From: Paraphoma chrysanthemicola
Lineage: Eukaryota > Ascomycota > Dothideomycetes > Pleosporales > Phaeosphaeriaceae
Reading direction: 5' to 3'
Length of the DNA: 64,000 bases
NCBI GenBank assembly: GCA_020744225.1
Contig: JAGMWG010000018.1
Span: forward strand, 806,001 to 870,000
Below the pieces are notes generated by a model, which saw only the letters and a program-made list of their open reading frames with translations, made no database searches and was not told the DNA's origin. Of this stretch, positions 33,774-45,465 are shown one piece after another; position 1 is the stretch's first letter, and each line of letters begins with the position of its first letter. Made by a program: the position numbers and the translations under genes.

Positions 33774-34426
33774 CTAATGGTAGTATCCGCCCTGGTTGTT
33801 GTGCTTGGGCTTCTTGTGCTTGTCTTCGAGCTTCGAGCCGAGCACAGCGCCTGCTATTGCGCCAATGATGCCGTGGCCGCCCATCTTGTTGCCGCCAAAG
33901 TAGCCAGCAGCACCGCCGCCGAGCGCGCCCATCATTCCTCGATCACCCTCAGCCTGCGCGTTGGGGTCGGTTGAGCCGTAGTTCTGCTGGCCGGGCTGGG
34001 CGCCGTAGGCATGCTGGCCTTGTGGGTACTGGTCGGCTTGGTATGCGCCTTGCTGGGGGAATTGGTTTGAGGGTTGAGCACCGGGATAGGCTCCTTGTTG
34101 TTGCTGAGGATATTGACTGAGACGTCATGTTAGTTGTGCTCGAAAACACACGAACCGGTGGGGCTGACTTACCCTTGTTGGTCATAAGGCGCTACTTGCT
34201 GGCCGTGCTGGAATCCGCCATGCGCTGGGGCGCCATATTGCTGGTTGTAGCCTTGCTGCTCGCCGCCGTAGTAGCCCTGAGCGGATGATTGCTGCTGAGG
34301 CGGGTATTGAGGCTGTTGGTAACCGCCCTGGTCGTAGCCGCCCTGCTGTGGAGGATATTGGCCGTGTGACTGGGGAGGATACTGCTGGTTGTTGTACTGG
34401 TTATATTGATCGTAAGGGCCCGACAT
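33774..34426 (-). CDS. Q/Y/G-rich protein with glycine-zipper C-terminus
   Basis: Exons 34426-34173 and 34116-33774, intron 56 bp (GTAAGT..CTCAG), 198 residues. The first 150 residues are low-complexity Gln/Tyr/Gly/Pro repeats (MSGPYDQYNQYNNQQYPPQ, YPPQQQ, GGYDQGGYQQ), a prion-like composition. The C-terminal 50 residues switch to a glycine-zipper hairpin, MMGALGGGAAGYFGGNKMGG then HGIIGAIAGAVLGSKLEDKH, ending in a Lys/His-rich tail. Such proteins are common in fungi, with a likely membrane-associated hairpin and a disordered tail, but no firm function. Confidence 0.8.
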
Positions 34427-36049
34427 TGTGATTGTGAGATGTGCTAGGTGGGGCGAAGGCGAATTGTGTCTGTTCTGGCGGAGATGTAGTGCTGATGAGG
34501 GGTTGTGGAGGGGTTCGGAAGGCGCGGGTGACGTATAGCTGAGGAGTCAATGGAAGCGGTTGTGAGGCGTGGATGATGGAAAGAACATCAGAAGGCAAGC
34601 GACAGTCTTATATTCTTCACGCGCTGATTACGACATGCAAACCTTTTCTGATGACCGGTTCGCTTCCACCGCATCTTGGGAGGCGGAGCAAGCCAACGAA
34701 GCTTCGAGCTGTGCTCAGCCTCAGCCATTCAGCGATACGACCACAGCTCGTCCGGCTGCGACGGCCTCTTAGGGTATGGCGAAAGGCCCAGCAAAGTCCG
34801 CACCAAACCCGAAAGTCGTCAGCCCTGCCGCGCTGTAAGACTCTTGAGGACTTTTGGCGAGCTCGGCCGTACCTGCTTAACAAAGTAGTGAAAATACTCG
34901 AAATTGGCGAAAGCTGGAGGGAGACGAGCTGAGGAGCCTCGTTCGCATTCCGGTGACAGCTGGGATTCTCCATCCTTCTGCGCCTCGTACAGGCCTCAGG
35001 TCGATCAGGAAACGAGATTGTCCGTCCTAAGTTGCTTTGCGCGAAACATCTTGTGCCTCCTGCTGTCGTCGAGGGTGAGCCCAGGAGGCGCTGATGATCT
35101 CGGCCGGGTTCGCATCGCACTGGAAAGGTCCGATGCCGCCGGGCGCCCAGAGACGCTGTGGAGACGTATGCTGAGCCGAGCGGTCAAATGCGCCATCCTG
35201 AGGCGCAGCAGCTTCGCCATCCATCACGAGATGTGGCGCCCCCAGTCGTCGTGTGCAGTTCGTACTACCACGAGGCAGTTCCTGCGCAATCTCTCTGCCC
35301 GCCGTCTGCAATGCGGGGAAATGGTGAAAGAGAGTTGGCACAAAGGATCAGGTTGCACAAACTTAATTGATGCCTCGCCTCTAGAGCTGTGGAAGGTCGC
35401 ACGATGCTCTCCTGTGGCTTTCGCTCGACCCCTGGGCTAAGCCAAGCGGGAGTTGAAACGCAACACCATGACCTGAGACAGCTCCAAGACAACCATCGTA
35501 CCCCACATCACGATATTGCTCCAAATTGCTACTGCTCTTACTGCTTGCGGTGAAATTAGGCTTTCTGGGCCCACGCAAACCTGCTGTTTGTGGTTACCCT
35601 GCCCGTGAGGACGGTGTTAATTGTGCCATCTCATCTGAAGCCTCGCGAAAGTATCTCCCGCCCCATCTCAAACGAACATGGGACCTCAAGCGACTCACCA
35701 CTAGCGTCATTCATGCACCTTTGAAATGCCACCACCCCTCCCGGAGTCGCATGAACATGTCTCGTCCTGAGCGTTCGCCCAGCCTTTCGCTGCGACTTTG
35801 CTGACTTGCTTCCTTTCTGTCCTTCGTTCTGCAGCCGGCTGCCGTTGCTAACTAATACTTCATTCTTTCGTTCACCACCTACCTTCTTTTTTGACTCTTC
35901 TGGTCACGGTCCTGGCAGGCTTAGGACCGCATTCCTATTCGAGGCTTGGAGATATCATCGCTGGGCGAATTGCAGATGTTGTTTGGTGGAACCTCTAAGC
36001 GGCTGTAGGACTGGGTCCACCTCCCGGATACGATCAATCTTTGGACGCA
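34427..36049. other. Intergenic between divergent genes, no gene seen
   Basis: About 1.6 kb. Frames up to 178 codons exist on both strands in the GC-rich part (34600-35440), overlapping each other, with no motif or sensible codon pattern. Right before 36050 the frame of the downstream gene continues upstream and reads protein-like (GPPPGYDQSLDA) to a TAA at about 35995, so an additional 5' exon is possible. Confidence 0.4.
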
Positions 36050-37705
36050 ATGCCCTCACCATGGCGCCGCGATGGACGGGATCGGGTGGAATATGTCATT
36101 GTCAAAAGAGGTGGAGAAGGCGAGCCCGAACGAGTCAACGCTGGGGACCCAACACCGAGTGTGAAGCACATCCTACGGCGCTCGTACGCACGGCGGCAAG
36201 CACCATCACCAACACCAACACCGACACCGACCGACGATGATTACGAAAGTGACGACGACGATGACTACGAGAGTAGCGCTACGCCCCTGCGGCCGACTGC
36301 TACTGGCCCTCCGGCAGTAAGATAGGCGCAAGATGTAGAAGAAAATACACGTGACTAATAACAACAGTTGCTCCTCACCATCCCTGGCAAATCGAACCCC
36401 ACAGCCACAGCTCTTGCAGATGAAGATCCTACGGAAACAATTGTGGTGTCTATACAACCCCCACCACCTCCACCAAGACGAGAGCATGACCGCGATGGAC
36501 GAATTTCTCAAACGACTGAACACTTGTTGATCGCTGCCGGCTCGATTGGTATGTGAAAACGTGTAACGGCAACGTCTTTCTTACTTACATGCCCTAGGTG
36601 CTACAATCATCATCGTCATGATCATCCTGGCTCTTTACACCATGCGAAAGCGTGGGCTCACTATCAAAGACGTCATCACGAAGGGCAAAGCAACAATGAG
36701 ACGACGCGGTGCTCCTCCAACGCCCCCTAAGTATGGAATGGACAACAAACAAGCTTATGACGACGAGTACTATGCCGGTAAAGATGTATATCCTCCACGA
36801 ACAGCCGCACTCAGCTCTCGATCCGGGTCACTTTCAACGAAAACACCGCTGCAACCCCTAGGAAGAAGTGACAGGTACGCAGTTCAGACGACTCTTGCAC
36901 GCTCATTACTGATCTTTCCAGCTTCAACCTGAACGGTCTCGAACGCAAAACATCAGTCAACCGCAGCTTCCTCCTCGATGATGCTCCCACACGTCAAAGT
37001 TCGCATCGTCGCAACCAAAGCGCTACACCTTCCTCTCCTATCCTGCCCATTCAAGACATGCGCCGCAGCGCTTCGACCCGCAACACCCGCTCCCTCAACG
37101 GTGACGAAGAGCCCCTCCGCTACTCCGACCCGCCCCGTCAACTCTCAGCACTCCCTGCGCCTCCCACCTTCCGCCAATTCCTCTCCAACCGGCCTTCCGC
37201 ATCGCAACGCCCCGGCATCGGCGGCGCAATGATGAGCCGCTTCAGCTGGACCAATTCCAACGCGCCTCAAACCCCGCACGATCCGTCTCGCGACACCGCC
37301 ATCGCCGGCAACGTCGGGCGAGACTCATTCATGACAACACGTTCCTCGGTCCCACGCTTCCGCACCATCGACTCATGGGTAAACCAGCAGTCGAACCGCG
37401 TCGAAGAGCAGCGCCTCAGACAGCAATTCCGCATGACGCAATCATCCACGTACTCCGCCGAGGGCGCAGACTCGGGCGAAGACGAAGTCCCCGAAATGCC
37501 AACGGTGCCAAAGAGTTTCAGCACCAGTGCGACGGCCGTTGGCTTGCCGGGCAAAGACGTCAAGCATCAACGCCACGATACGCGCACGACCATCGACACG
37601 GCGCCTATTTTCAAACAGCATCCCGGCACAGAGGTGCGGTTTAGCACGCGGAGTATGGTCCCGAGCGAGGTGTTGGATATGGGGAGGAAGAACGTTGCGC
37701 TTTGA
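36050..37705 (+). CDS. Single-pass membrane protein with disordered cytoplasmic tail
   Basis: Exons 36050-36316, 36368-36548, 36598-36874 and 36922-37705, giving 502 residues; introns are 47-51 bp and phases match. The N-terminal part is acidic with a Thr/Pro repeat (PSPTPTPTPTDDDYESDDDD) and a run of six prolines. One transmembrane segment at about residue 150 (ATIIIVMIILALYTM) is followed by a basic stretch (RKRGLTIKDV). The long tail is Ser/Pro/Arg-rich and ends with a more ordered block, SVPRFRTIDSWVNQQSNRVE. The domain order fits a type I-like surface sensor or adhesion protein, but without a clear signal peptide. The true start may be further upstream because the frame before the Met looks coded. 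Family not recognised. Confidence 0.68.
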
Positions 37706-38437
37706 GTCGGGGATTAGTTTCTCATCTAACTGTGTTTGTGTGTGAGAGAAATATCAAGGATTTATGCGTTGAATTCGAACGAGAGTAGGACATTATTTTT
37801 CCTTGTTAGTACCCCTCATCATCATCATCAGCGAAGCATGCATGTATTTTTCATCATCAACAGTATTATTATTTTGCATTTTGTGTGTGTTTTTGTTGCG
37901 AATCGAATACCAAGGACATTTCATCTGCGATGGGGAGAGAAAAATTACGTGTAAGGATATTGTTGTTTTGTACATTGTTTTTTTTTTTTGCTTTCGCAAT
38001 TGGTAGTTTAGTAATGCAGAACGGAGCAATATCCTATTTCTTCAAGTTCACCAAAATCAAAAGTCGTGCCACAATTAAGCCTACAAGATTTGTCTGTGTT
38101 GAAGAGTACCGTGCGCTGCTCCCTTTTTCCCTGATTTAAGCTTAACGCGTAAGCATCAAGCGTGAACTCAACGCGTCGATCTGAAACGCTCTTCGGACAA
38201 GGAGGCTGGTCTGGCTCGAGCAGGCCGAGTAAGCAATGGCGTGCATTGCATCTACCGAGTCCAGAGTCATGTAGATCCGGAAGAACATTTAACAGGCCAG
38301 ACAAGCATTCTGCAAGGACGATCGCTGTTCGTATTCTAGAAATGTGTTCTACGCCGATGCTACGACAGTGTGTTCACAAAATGCGTTCAAAATGCTCATA
38401 TATACTCCAATACCATGCTCATATCCGCGTCGTCCGT
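37706..38437. other. 3' intergenic between convergent genes
   Basis: About 730 bp between two stops that face each other. It is T-rich on the plus strand, with an 11-T run near 37980 and TG-rich stretches. No gene seen; it should hold both polyadenylation regions. Confidence 0.45.
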
Positions 38438-41400
38438 CTAATCGTCTTGCGCGTCTTGCATCATGACGTCTTGACTGCCTGTGATGCTGTCTTGTGTGCC
38501 CGACATACTTCCCGTCCCATCTTCAACATCCTCTCCCTCGCCCTTCCACCCCATACCCGACCAGGTCTCGCCTGCTGTGGCCATGACGAGCTCGAAGTTC
38601 AGGCCTTTGTCAAACCATCGGTCTCTACGTTTGGTCTCTCTAACACCGCCTTCTAAGGCTACTCTGCTTGCGCGGGTGGTTCGCGCACGTTTGCCAGTCC
38701 CACCGCCACTGAGCAAATTCGAGAGAAGGATGCGTTGCGATTCGAGGAGTTGTTCGTGCGCGACTATGCTACGCACATATGGGGCGAGATCGAGCGTAAT
38801 GATGCTGAATGTACGATCGAAGGATGATGGAGCCAAAATGAAAGATGTACGCTCCGGTATGGTTGCGTCTGGTGGTGCAGCTAGTATGTCGAGAGCCGTT
38901 GCATAGTCGAGTCGACAGAGAGATTTACTTTGACTCAACCGTTCTTTGGTTTCCAACAGCTCTGAAACATACTCATTCTCTGCCGATGGTCTTTGGCTGG
39001 CGGCTGATGAACTGGACATCGACAGGTCGGAAAATGCGCGTTCAGCCAGTAGATGAGTATACGTATGAGCGGATGCGTCAATCTGCAGAAAGTCGATCTG
39101 GGGTTCAATCTGGAGGAGTGGGGCTGCGAGTGTGTAACTGAGCCGTACCTTGTCAGGTATGTCTGGCTGGGTCGGATCGATGGGCTGTAGTGAATAACTC
39201 TCATATGACGGTAAATCAACGCGGCAGTATGCATCTGCCGCACTGAGAGTCTCCGACAGTGTGTCCAGCCGCTCGAGTGCATGCATGTTGTTTGTTGACG
39301 TTGGATTCGAGAGCTGCTGCGGTGTCTTTTGCCACTCGGTCGAGCTGATATCCCAATCCGCCCATAGTTCCCTCAACAGCTCTTCCTCCTTGTCAAACAT
39401 TGCATTGTTATTGGCCTCGAAAACGTTGTGTGACAACCATCCCATTCCGGACTGGTATGTTGCTTCACTGGCCACTCTGAGCAAGCGCCCTTGACTATCC
39501 ACATCCTTGCCTGGCGGCCAACGTTGGTACATCCACTCTAGTCCGCCCTTCCTGTCTCCGACAGACATCTGGCACCATAAGTCAAGCTCAGTAATACTGG
39601 CGCGTAGGTCGAGGTTCTTCGAATGATATAAATCACTAACGGCCCGCCGCTCCAGAATGTGACCCTCCCTCCCGGCCATAGCTAACATATAGTCGGTGGC
39701 GAGAGCCGTTGGCGTTGGACGGAGTCGAAGAATCGCAGCTAAAGGCAAGTCCTGCATTGGTATCTGTCGCTCATCGTTGCACGTGACGATGATTGGTCGT
39801 TTCGATTGCGCAGCAAGCTTTGTGAGTGACGCCCAAAATTGCTGGTCTTCGTCAAAGATAACATCAGCCTCCTCAAACAGAATCAAAGACTGCTTTTGCG
39901 TTTTGCGAGTCGCCTGGACATGAGGCAGCATCCCTTGAGTAGACTTTGGTTGAGGCATCGTGTTCAGCTGTACCTTGGGTTTAACTTTGACCACTGATTG
40001 TGTTGTTGGACCCGCCTTGAAAAAGGTCATCATCGTGCCTTGCCGTCCACTATCAATGTCTTTCTGGCAGGCTGCGTCCATGCGCTCAGTATCCCCATCA
40101 TCAGCGGGTCGAACTTCTTCTTTCGCTTGAACTTCAGGGCGCTTGTGGTTGACGAGATGGTTCGCAGTCATGTCGCCGACCTTGTCATGTATGTCTTTGC
40201 CTGAGCGACGTGTGCTTGAATTTATTTCAAACACCTCGAAATCCATCTCTTTAGCGACTGCGTATACTGTCGCACTCTTACCGCAACCATGGGGCCCGCT
40301 TATAACAATGACGTTGTTGTTCCTCGTCCACCTTGGCCGTCGAATAGACTTCATAATATATGGTTTGTCCTCAGCATCGGAGATTTCAATCATGTCTTCA
40401 TCTTCAAGCTCATCGTCAAAGACGATGAAGTCGTCCACTGCTTTCTTCCGTTTCTTCTTAGGCGGTCTCTTCGCGTCGCTTGTATCGGTTTTCAAGATAT
40501 CATGAGCACCTCCGACAGACATGACTGTCAAATTCTGAAGCCAGTCTCTCAACACCGTCGCCTCTTTCCCTGTTTGCAATACATGCGAGGCTTGCCTTGG
40601 GCTATATTTCTGCGTCCAGGTCTGACTCTCACATGTCCCTTGGTCGAAAGGCGTCAAGGTGTGTTCGATGTCATCGAATAGTGATTTGACGGCTGTGTGT
40701 ATATTGCCGAGGTCAATAGGGTGGCTGTCAGGCGTGGAATGTCCCTTGATATGTTCGAAAACCCTTCTTTGGATGTCGGACCCAGTCGTGAGCACCCGTG
40801 TTGGTAGACGCACATCCTCGGGTGGTGCAAAGTCGAGCTTGTTCGCAGTGTGGTTCCGTCGAATGTCTGCCGCAAGGTCGACAGCCAGCCTAGCAAGTAC
40901 TTCTTCGTCGTGGCGAAGTATGATGGTGCGGTTTTTGGCCTTCCTCGGTCTTAAAATAGATTCAGCGACAGCCTCCTGCCTCAGACGCGGCAACAGTTCA
41001 TCGTTGGTATTGCGCACATGGGCAGTCTCGCGTGTCGGCCAGGACGCCTCATACAACCCTGATTGTTTGGCAACACGATCGGCTCCCAAGGACATGCCAA
41101 AGGCCGGTGCAGGCCCAGGGGATCGGTCTCTGTAAGTTTCCGCGCGCAACTTCCCCGGGGTGACAGCACTCTTTCTCGGGGTTGGTGGACGCTGGTTAAT
41201 GGTAGGTTTAGTAGAGACTGCATCTGCTTTCTGGCCAGCCTTGCCTACAAAGAAGGGGTGTGTACTCTTCGGAGGCAACACCGGTTTCGGCGGACCTTTC
41301 CCGAGCATCGCGGGGTGTTCACCAGTCTTATTTCTGCCCCTCAATATGGCCTCGATCCTGCCGCCAATGGAATGCCTGTTGGCGGAATCTGAGCCATACT

Positions 41401-42124
41401 TGATTACAGTTATGGTTGATGTCGACTTCGCCTTGGCCGGCTTCCGTCCGCGTCTCTTCTTGGGTGTAGTGGTCTCTTCAGGCTTCGGCTTGGGCGGGCT
41501 TGATACGAGCTTGCCAGTCTTGGTAACCTTGATATGCTTCTTCGGCGTGACTGGCAAAACCTTGGTGTTCTTGACTCCATGTGCTGAGTTCAATGTGAGC
41601 GGTTCTTCGACCACTGAATCTGCTGGAGGCGGAGTTGTGACTCGCAACAAGGCTTCGACACCATTGCTCGTATGTACTGGTTCCGCTGACGGCTCGCTCT
41701 GCACCTCGGCCTGGAGTTGCTGGTGCCAGTCCCGGCTCTGCACTGGCATTGGTCGTGAATTTGCGGGACCCGGTGACTCCGTCTTTCTTCTCTTCCGTCG
41801 ATCTTGATCCCCCTCTTCTGTTACTGCCAGATATGTAACTCCTCCATTGCTGCTGGTTGTAAGGTCTTGCGGGTTTGGTCGCGCGGGTCGGGCAAAGTGC
41901 TCCACCAGTGATGGTTGACCTTTCGTGCTGGATATGGTCCCTTTCCCCTCCTTTGAGTTGTTCGTCTTTCTCGTGCGCTTCTTGCGCGTCTTTTCAGGCT
42001 GCACACCCGTGATTTGCTGCTCATAATCGGGGTCATCGTGAGGGTCGTCTGCGGGCGCCTCGACCGTATGTAGGTCTTCAAGAGAGGATTTCTTTTCTGC
42101 TTCCATGTCAGCTCGAGAGAACAA
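38438..42124 (-). CDS. ELG1: Elg1/ATAD5-like PCNA unloader (AAA+ ATPase)
   Basis: Intronless, 1228 residues. Elg1 forms an alternative RFC complex with Rfc2-5 that removes PCNA from DNA after replication in the nucleus. The AAA+ core has Walker A GPHGCGKSA (about residue 607), preceded by RPRWTRNNNVIVIS, and a Walker B-like ILFEEADVIFDED about 170 residues later. The spacing includes a Lys-rich insertion. A sensor region RPIIVTCNDERQ follows. The N-terminal 500 residues are basic and disordered, and the segment QPSLVEHF near residue 75 fits a degenerate PIP box (QxxLxxxF). The C-terminus carries a helical RFC-collar-like part. The start at 42124 is the first Met; a second one six codons on is equally possible. 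Rfc1 is less likely, as no BRCT domain is seen. Confidence 0.85.
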   Translation of the reverse strand: MFSRADMEAEKKSSLEDLHTVEAPADDPHDDPDYEQQITGVQPEKTRKKRTRKTNNSKEGKGTISSTKGQPSLVEHFARPARPNPQDLTTSSNGGVTYLAVTEEGDQDRRKRRKTESPGPANSRPMPVQSRDWHQQLQAEVQSEPSAEPVHTSNGVEALLRVTTPPPADSVVEEPLTLNSAHGVKNTKVLPVTPKKHIKVTKTGKLVSSPPKPKPEETTTPKKRRGRKPAKAKSTSTITVIKYGSDSANRHSIGGRIEAILRGRNKTGEHPAMLGKGPPKPVLPPKSTHPFFVGKAGQKADAVSTKPTINQRPPTPRKSAVTPGKLRAETYRDRSPGPAPAFGMSLGADRVAKQSGLYEASWPTRETAHVRNTNDELLPRLRQEAVAESILRPRKAKNRTIILRHDEEVLARLAVDLAADIRRNHTANKLDFAPPEDVRLPTRVLTTGSDIQRRVFEHIKGHSTPDSHPIDLGNIHTAVKSLFDDIEHTLTPFDQGTCESQTWTQKYSPRQASHVLQTGKEATVLRDWLQNLTVMSVGGAHDILKTDTSDAKRPPKKKRKKAVDDFIVFDDELEDEDMIEISDAEDKPYIMKSIRRPRWTRNNNVIVISGPHGCGKSATVYAVAKEMDFEVFEINSSTRRSGKDIHDKVGDMTANHLVNHKRPEVQAKEEVRPADDGDTERMDAACQKDIDSGRQGTMMTFFKAGPTTQSVVKVKPKVQLNTMPQPKSTQGMLPHVQATRKTQKQSLILFEEADVIFDEDQQFWASLTKLAAQSKRPIIVTCNDERQIPMQDLPLAAILRLRPTPTALATDYMLAMAGREGHILERRAVSDLYHSKNLDLRASITELDLWCQMSVGDRKGGLEWMYQRWPPGKDVDSQGRLLRVASEATYQSGMGWLSHNVFEANNNAMFDKEEELLRELWADWDISSTEWQKTPQQLSNPTSTNNMHALERLDTLSETLSAADAYCRVDLPSYESYSLQPIDPTQPDIPDKVRLSYTLAAPLLQIEPQIDFLQIDASAHTYTHLLAERAFSDLSMSSSSAASQRPSAENEYVSELLETKERLSQSKSLCRLDYATALDILAAPPDATIPERTSFILAPSSFDRTFSIITLDLAPYVRSIVAHEQLLESQRILLSNLLSGGGTGKRARTTRASRVALEGGVRETKRRDRWFDKGLNFELVMATAGETWSGMGWKGEGEDVEDGTGSMSGTQDSITGSQDVMMQDAQDD

Positions 42125-42599
42125 GCCCGATTCGAGCTATTTACGCAGCGGCTTGGAGAAGAACGGGTGCAGGCTCTGCTTTTCCTCATGATTCATTGCG
42201 GGTCGCACCGCCGTGAGAGCCATTTACCGCACGCACGTTCACCAGAGCATGTTCAGAGCAAGTTGGTCGAAGCAGCGTCAATTAGGGTAGAAGCGAGGAT
42301 AAGGTAGCAAGGGCAGAACGAAGACTATGAGAGAGTTGTGGTGCGGAGCGTGGTGATGGTCGCTGCTTTACGCGACGTCAGTACAGAAGACGCGACCCGA
42401 CGCGCCTGCCGTTTCTTTGGCACGAGCCACACTTCAGCCACGCCCGCCACAGTCCCGCCGACCGCCCGCGTTCCGCCCATTTTCTGCCGAAGCTCGTAAC
42501 TTTTTTCCATCCAGCAACCGGCGCCAGTTCACGCGCGCATTCGGAACAACGACCCACGCAGACCTCACCACTTTCCCCAGAGCAGGTCTGGCCAACGAC
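42125..42599. promoter_or_regulatory. Divergent promoter between elg1 and utp8
   Basis: A 475-bp head-to-head interval that must drive both genes. The stretch before 42600 is GC-rich (cgcccgccacagtcccgccg). No individual site is claimed. Confidence 0.45.
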
Positions 42600-45465
42600 A
42601 TGTCGTCCGATCACGAGATTGGCGCGCCCTTCACGCTGGCGACGCTGCCAAAGCCAGTTGCATCTACCGGCGGGCGCACACATGCTGCTGGCGTCTGCAG
42701 CATCAGCGGCATAAAGAAGCGGAAGCGCACAGAAATTGCCGTCGGATTGGACGGAGACGGCATTTCGATATACAGCGTATGCATCACAATGCTCCACCAT
42801 CAATCTCTGCTGACGTCTCAAGCTCCAAAATCCTCAACTCGTCACCTCGTATGCGCTGCCACCAAGCGCAACCTTCACCGTTGCGCCATGCTCCATCTAC
42901 CGCAAAGGCTCTTCCAAGGCCCCCTCCCAGCGATTTACATACGCCTCTGTGGCAGGCTCGACCCAAAACGACAAGCTGCAGCTGCTTTGCTTCCGCGAAA
43001 AGCTGGTAGGCGACAAGCCCGACGTGTCCAAGACCGTCTATGTGCCTTCAAACAACGCCCGAGTGCTTGCACTCGAGGTATTGCCAGTCAAAGCCAGTGG
43101 GTCAGCGGCGAATGCAACACACGATTTGTTGGTCACGTTTGAGAACGCCGATGCCATCTGCTTGTCGGCGGACCTGGAAACTGTCCGGTGGACTGCCAGC
43201 CTGAAGCCATGGCTGTCTGGTGGCTCAATTGAGCACATCTCGACAGCGACCGCGAAAGCAGTTTCTCGAGGGCTCCTGCGCAATCGAGAAGACGTTACTG
43301 CTGTCTGGAGCTCCTCGAGTGACAAGACTACAGACTTGCTTGAACTCACGCAGGTGCTGTGCATCGCTAGTCGCAACCCCAACGGAACAGCCGCACTTCG
43401 CTTGGTACAGATTCAGCCAAGGTCCCAGGATCTTACTACCAGCCAGCTGTCGCCCCTCAAGCACCTCGTCTCGTGGGATCTCCCCAAACCATCGAAACCC
43501 ATAGCGCAGTCATCACAGTACTTCATCCATGCCTCGAGTGGAAGCTTGTACATCCTCACTAGCATAACATTGCTTTCCTATGACTTTTCAGAGACTGTAC
43601 CCCGTCTAGTCTCCACGTTCGACTTCCCCAACCCAGGGGATGACTCATTTTTGCGCCTTGCACAGGACACCATCTTCACCACTTCACGTCAAACATGTCG
43701 CATATTCGATACCAAGTTCAACTCCTTGCAAGCTCAAAAGCCATTCGATGCTGGATCAGGCACGCTTGATGAGGCAAGCCCAGCCAAAAGGAGGAAGATT
43801 ACTCAGAATCATACTTTACAGCAAGAAAGTGGCCAGCCACGTCTGATTGCATACTACGCCGAGAACGATCTGGTTGTTGCTGTCCGAGATTGTGAGATAG
43901 TGGGTATGCAGCTCAGGTTGAACTCGACGCAGAAACGTGCCAGGCCAGCGGGAACTTCGCTAGCTGATGCTATTGGTAAGGGCATAACATCTCAGTCTAA
44001 GGCTGTTGCCCAGAAATGGCATGGGAGGAGAGCAAAGTTGGACAAGTATGTCGCAAAGGGCAAAATCGACAAGTTCGAGGAAGCTATTGCTACGGATCTG
44101 GGCATTGAGCTCGAATCGACCAAGGCGCACCCGAACCTGCAGAATGAGGTCAACGGTGGACCTTTGACGAACGGCGTTGGCCCTAAGATTCCCGAAGAAG
44201 ATGCAATGGCCCTTGATCTCGACCATGATGCGACTCCAAAAGACGAACTGCGAGCTTGGAAAATGCCGAGCGCCATAGACAACGGTCGTAAATCGGAGTT
44301 TCGCCGATACGCATTGTACGCTTTGAGCAGAATCTTCCGATTCACTGAAGGCGGTGAGACACTCGGGCATGGTGGTAGCCAACTCCAGATTGCTTTCTTC
44401 CCACCCAATGTCTTCCAATGGTTACTAAAGACGGGCCAATTGACTGCCGCGTCTGTCCACCACGCCATGTTAGAAACATCACCGCCCGAAGCTCAGAATC
44501 TGCCACAAATCGACGATGGCGAGATAGTCAAGGCCATTGCCGACTTTGATCCAGACTTTCACATACTCTCCGCTGTTCTGAACGCCAATGGCTACTTATC
44601 CATCGGCGAAGTCGTCCAGGCTATCAGACTGCTTGTACAGAATCTGGACGATCAGCCCAATGGTGACGACACTACAAAGTTGCTCACGAATGGCACGGAC
44701 GCAGCAGAGGACATGGATATCGACATAGCCTCTGAACTTGAAGCTGCTGACCATGAGATCGACCATGCTCTTTCGGTTCTTGATCACGGGCTGCTTGTCC
44801 GTAGCCATACTCTCCGGCCAGCTCTCATCAGGTTGCACAGCTTTTCACCTCGGACCATTACTGCTACGCTCCGCTCAATGCTACCGCGACGGGATCTGGA
44901 ATCACTTTTACGACTTCTGCATGTTGAGATGCGCAGCGGGGGTTGGTCCTCTTCGTTCGACACCGATGCCGAAGTATCAGCAGCAGATCAGTCAACAGAT
45001 GCTCCAGACGACCATGCCGTTTCCATCATTGCCTCGCTCCTCAGCTACACGCTTGACGCTTTGGGTGCAGGCGCCTGGCTTACCGCCGGTGCTTCCGACA
45101 TCGACTCGAATTCAAGCGAAGACATAATCGACTCCTTGTACAGCGATACCTCCGAAGCACTTAACGGCTTCTGGGAAGCGAGATACATGCGTGGCTTGCT
45201 CGGCGAATTTCTGCGCTATGCGTCAAATCTGCCAAATAGTCAGAAGCCATCAGCAAAATCGCTTCAGGAGAGGTCAAAGCCCTTTGCGGTCAACCAAGAC
45301 GACGGCGAGCTTCCAATGCTACCTCTAGGCTCGAAGCCTGACATGGGCATTGACAAAACGAAGCCAGGACGGGGTGGGGAGAGGAGAGAATTGAGTAAGC
45401 GCGAGATTGGCATGATGATTAGCAAGAAGGTGCCAAAGTACAGTTACGAGCGCATCCGATTGTGA
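42600..45465 (+). CDS. UTP8: Utp8-like U3 snoRNA-associated (tUTP) protein
   Basis: Exons 42600-42776 and 42823-45465, intron 46 bp (GTATGC..TCAAG), 939 residues. Utp8 belongs to the tUTP/UtpA subcomplex, which binds nascent pre-rRNA in the nucleolus and starts small-subunit processome assembly. The N-terminal propeller-like part reads GISIYS|LQNPQLVTSYALPPSATF across the splice site, followed by FTYASVAGS and repeated beta-like segments (SSGSLYILTSITLLSYDFSE). The middle has a basic nuclear-type patch (AKRRKITQ) and the C-terminus is helical, with KREIGMMISKKVPKYSYERI at the end. The join is supported by the upstream frame continuing without a break from 42823. Utp8 diverges fast, so the name rests on overall form and the N-terminal block. 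Confidence 0.72.

Noticed and set aside
34617..35440. Overlapping 167- and 178-codon frames on both strands
   Set aside because: Arg/Ser-rich translations without motif, mutually overlapping in GC-rich DNA; no splice support.
41160..41807. 215-codon plus-strand frame
   Set aside because: Antisense shadow of the Elg1 N-terminus, with no recognisable domain.
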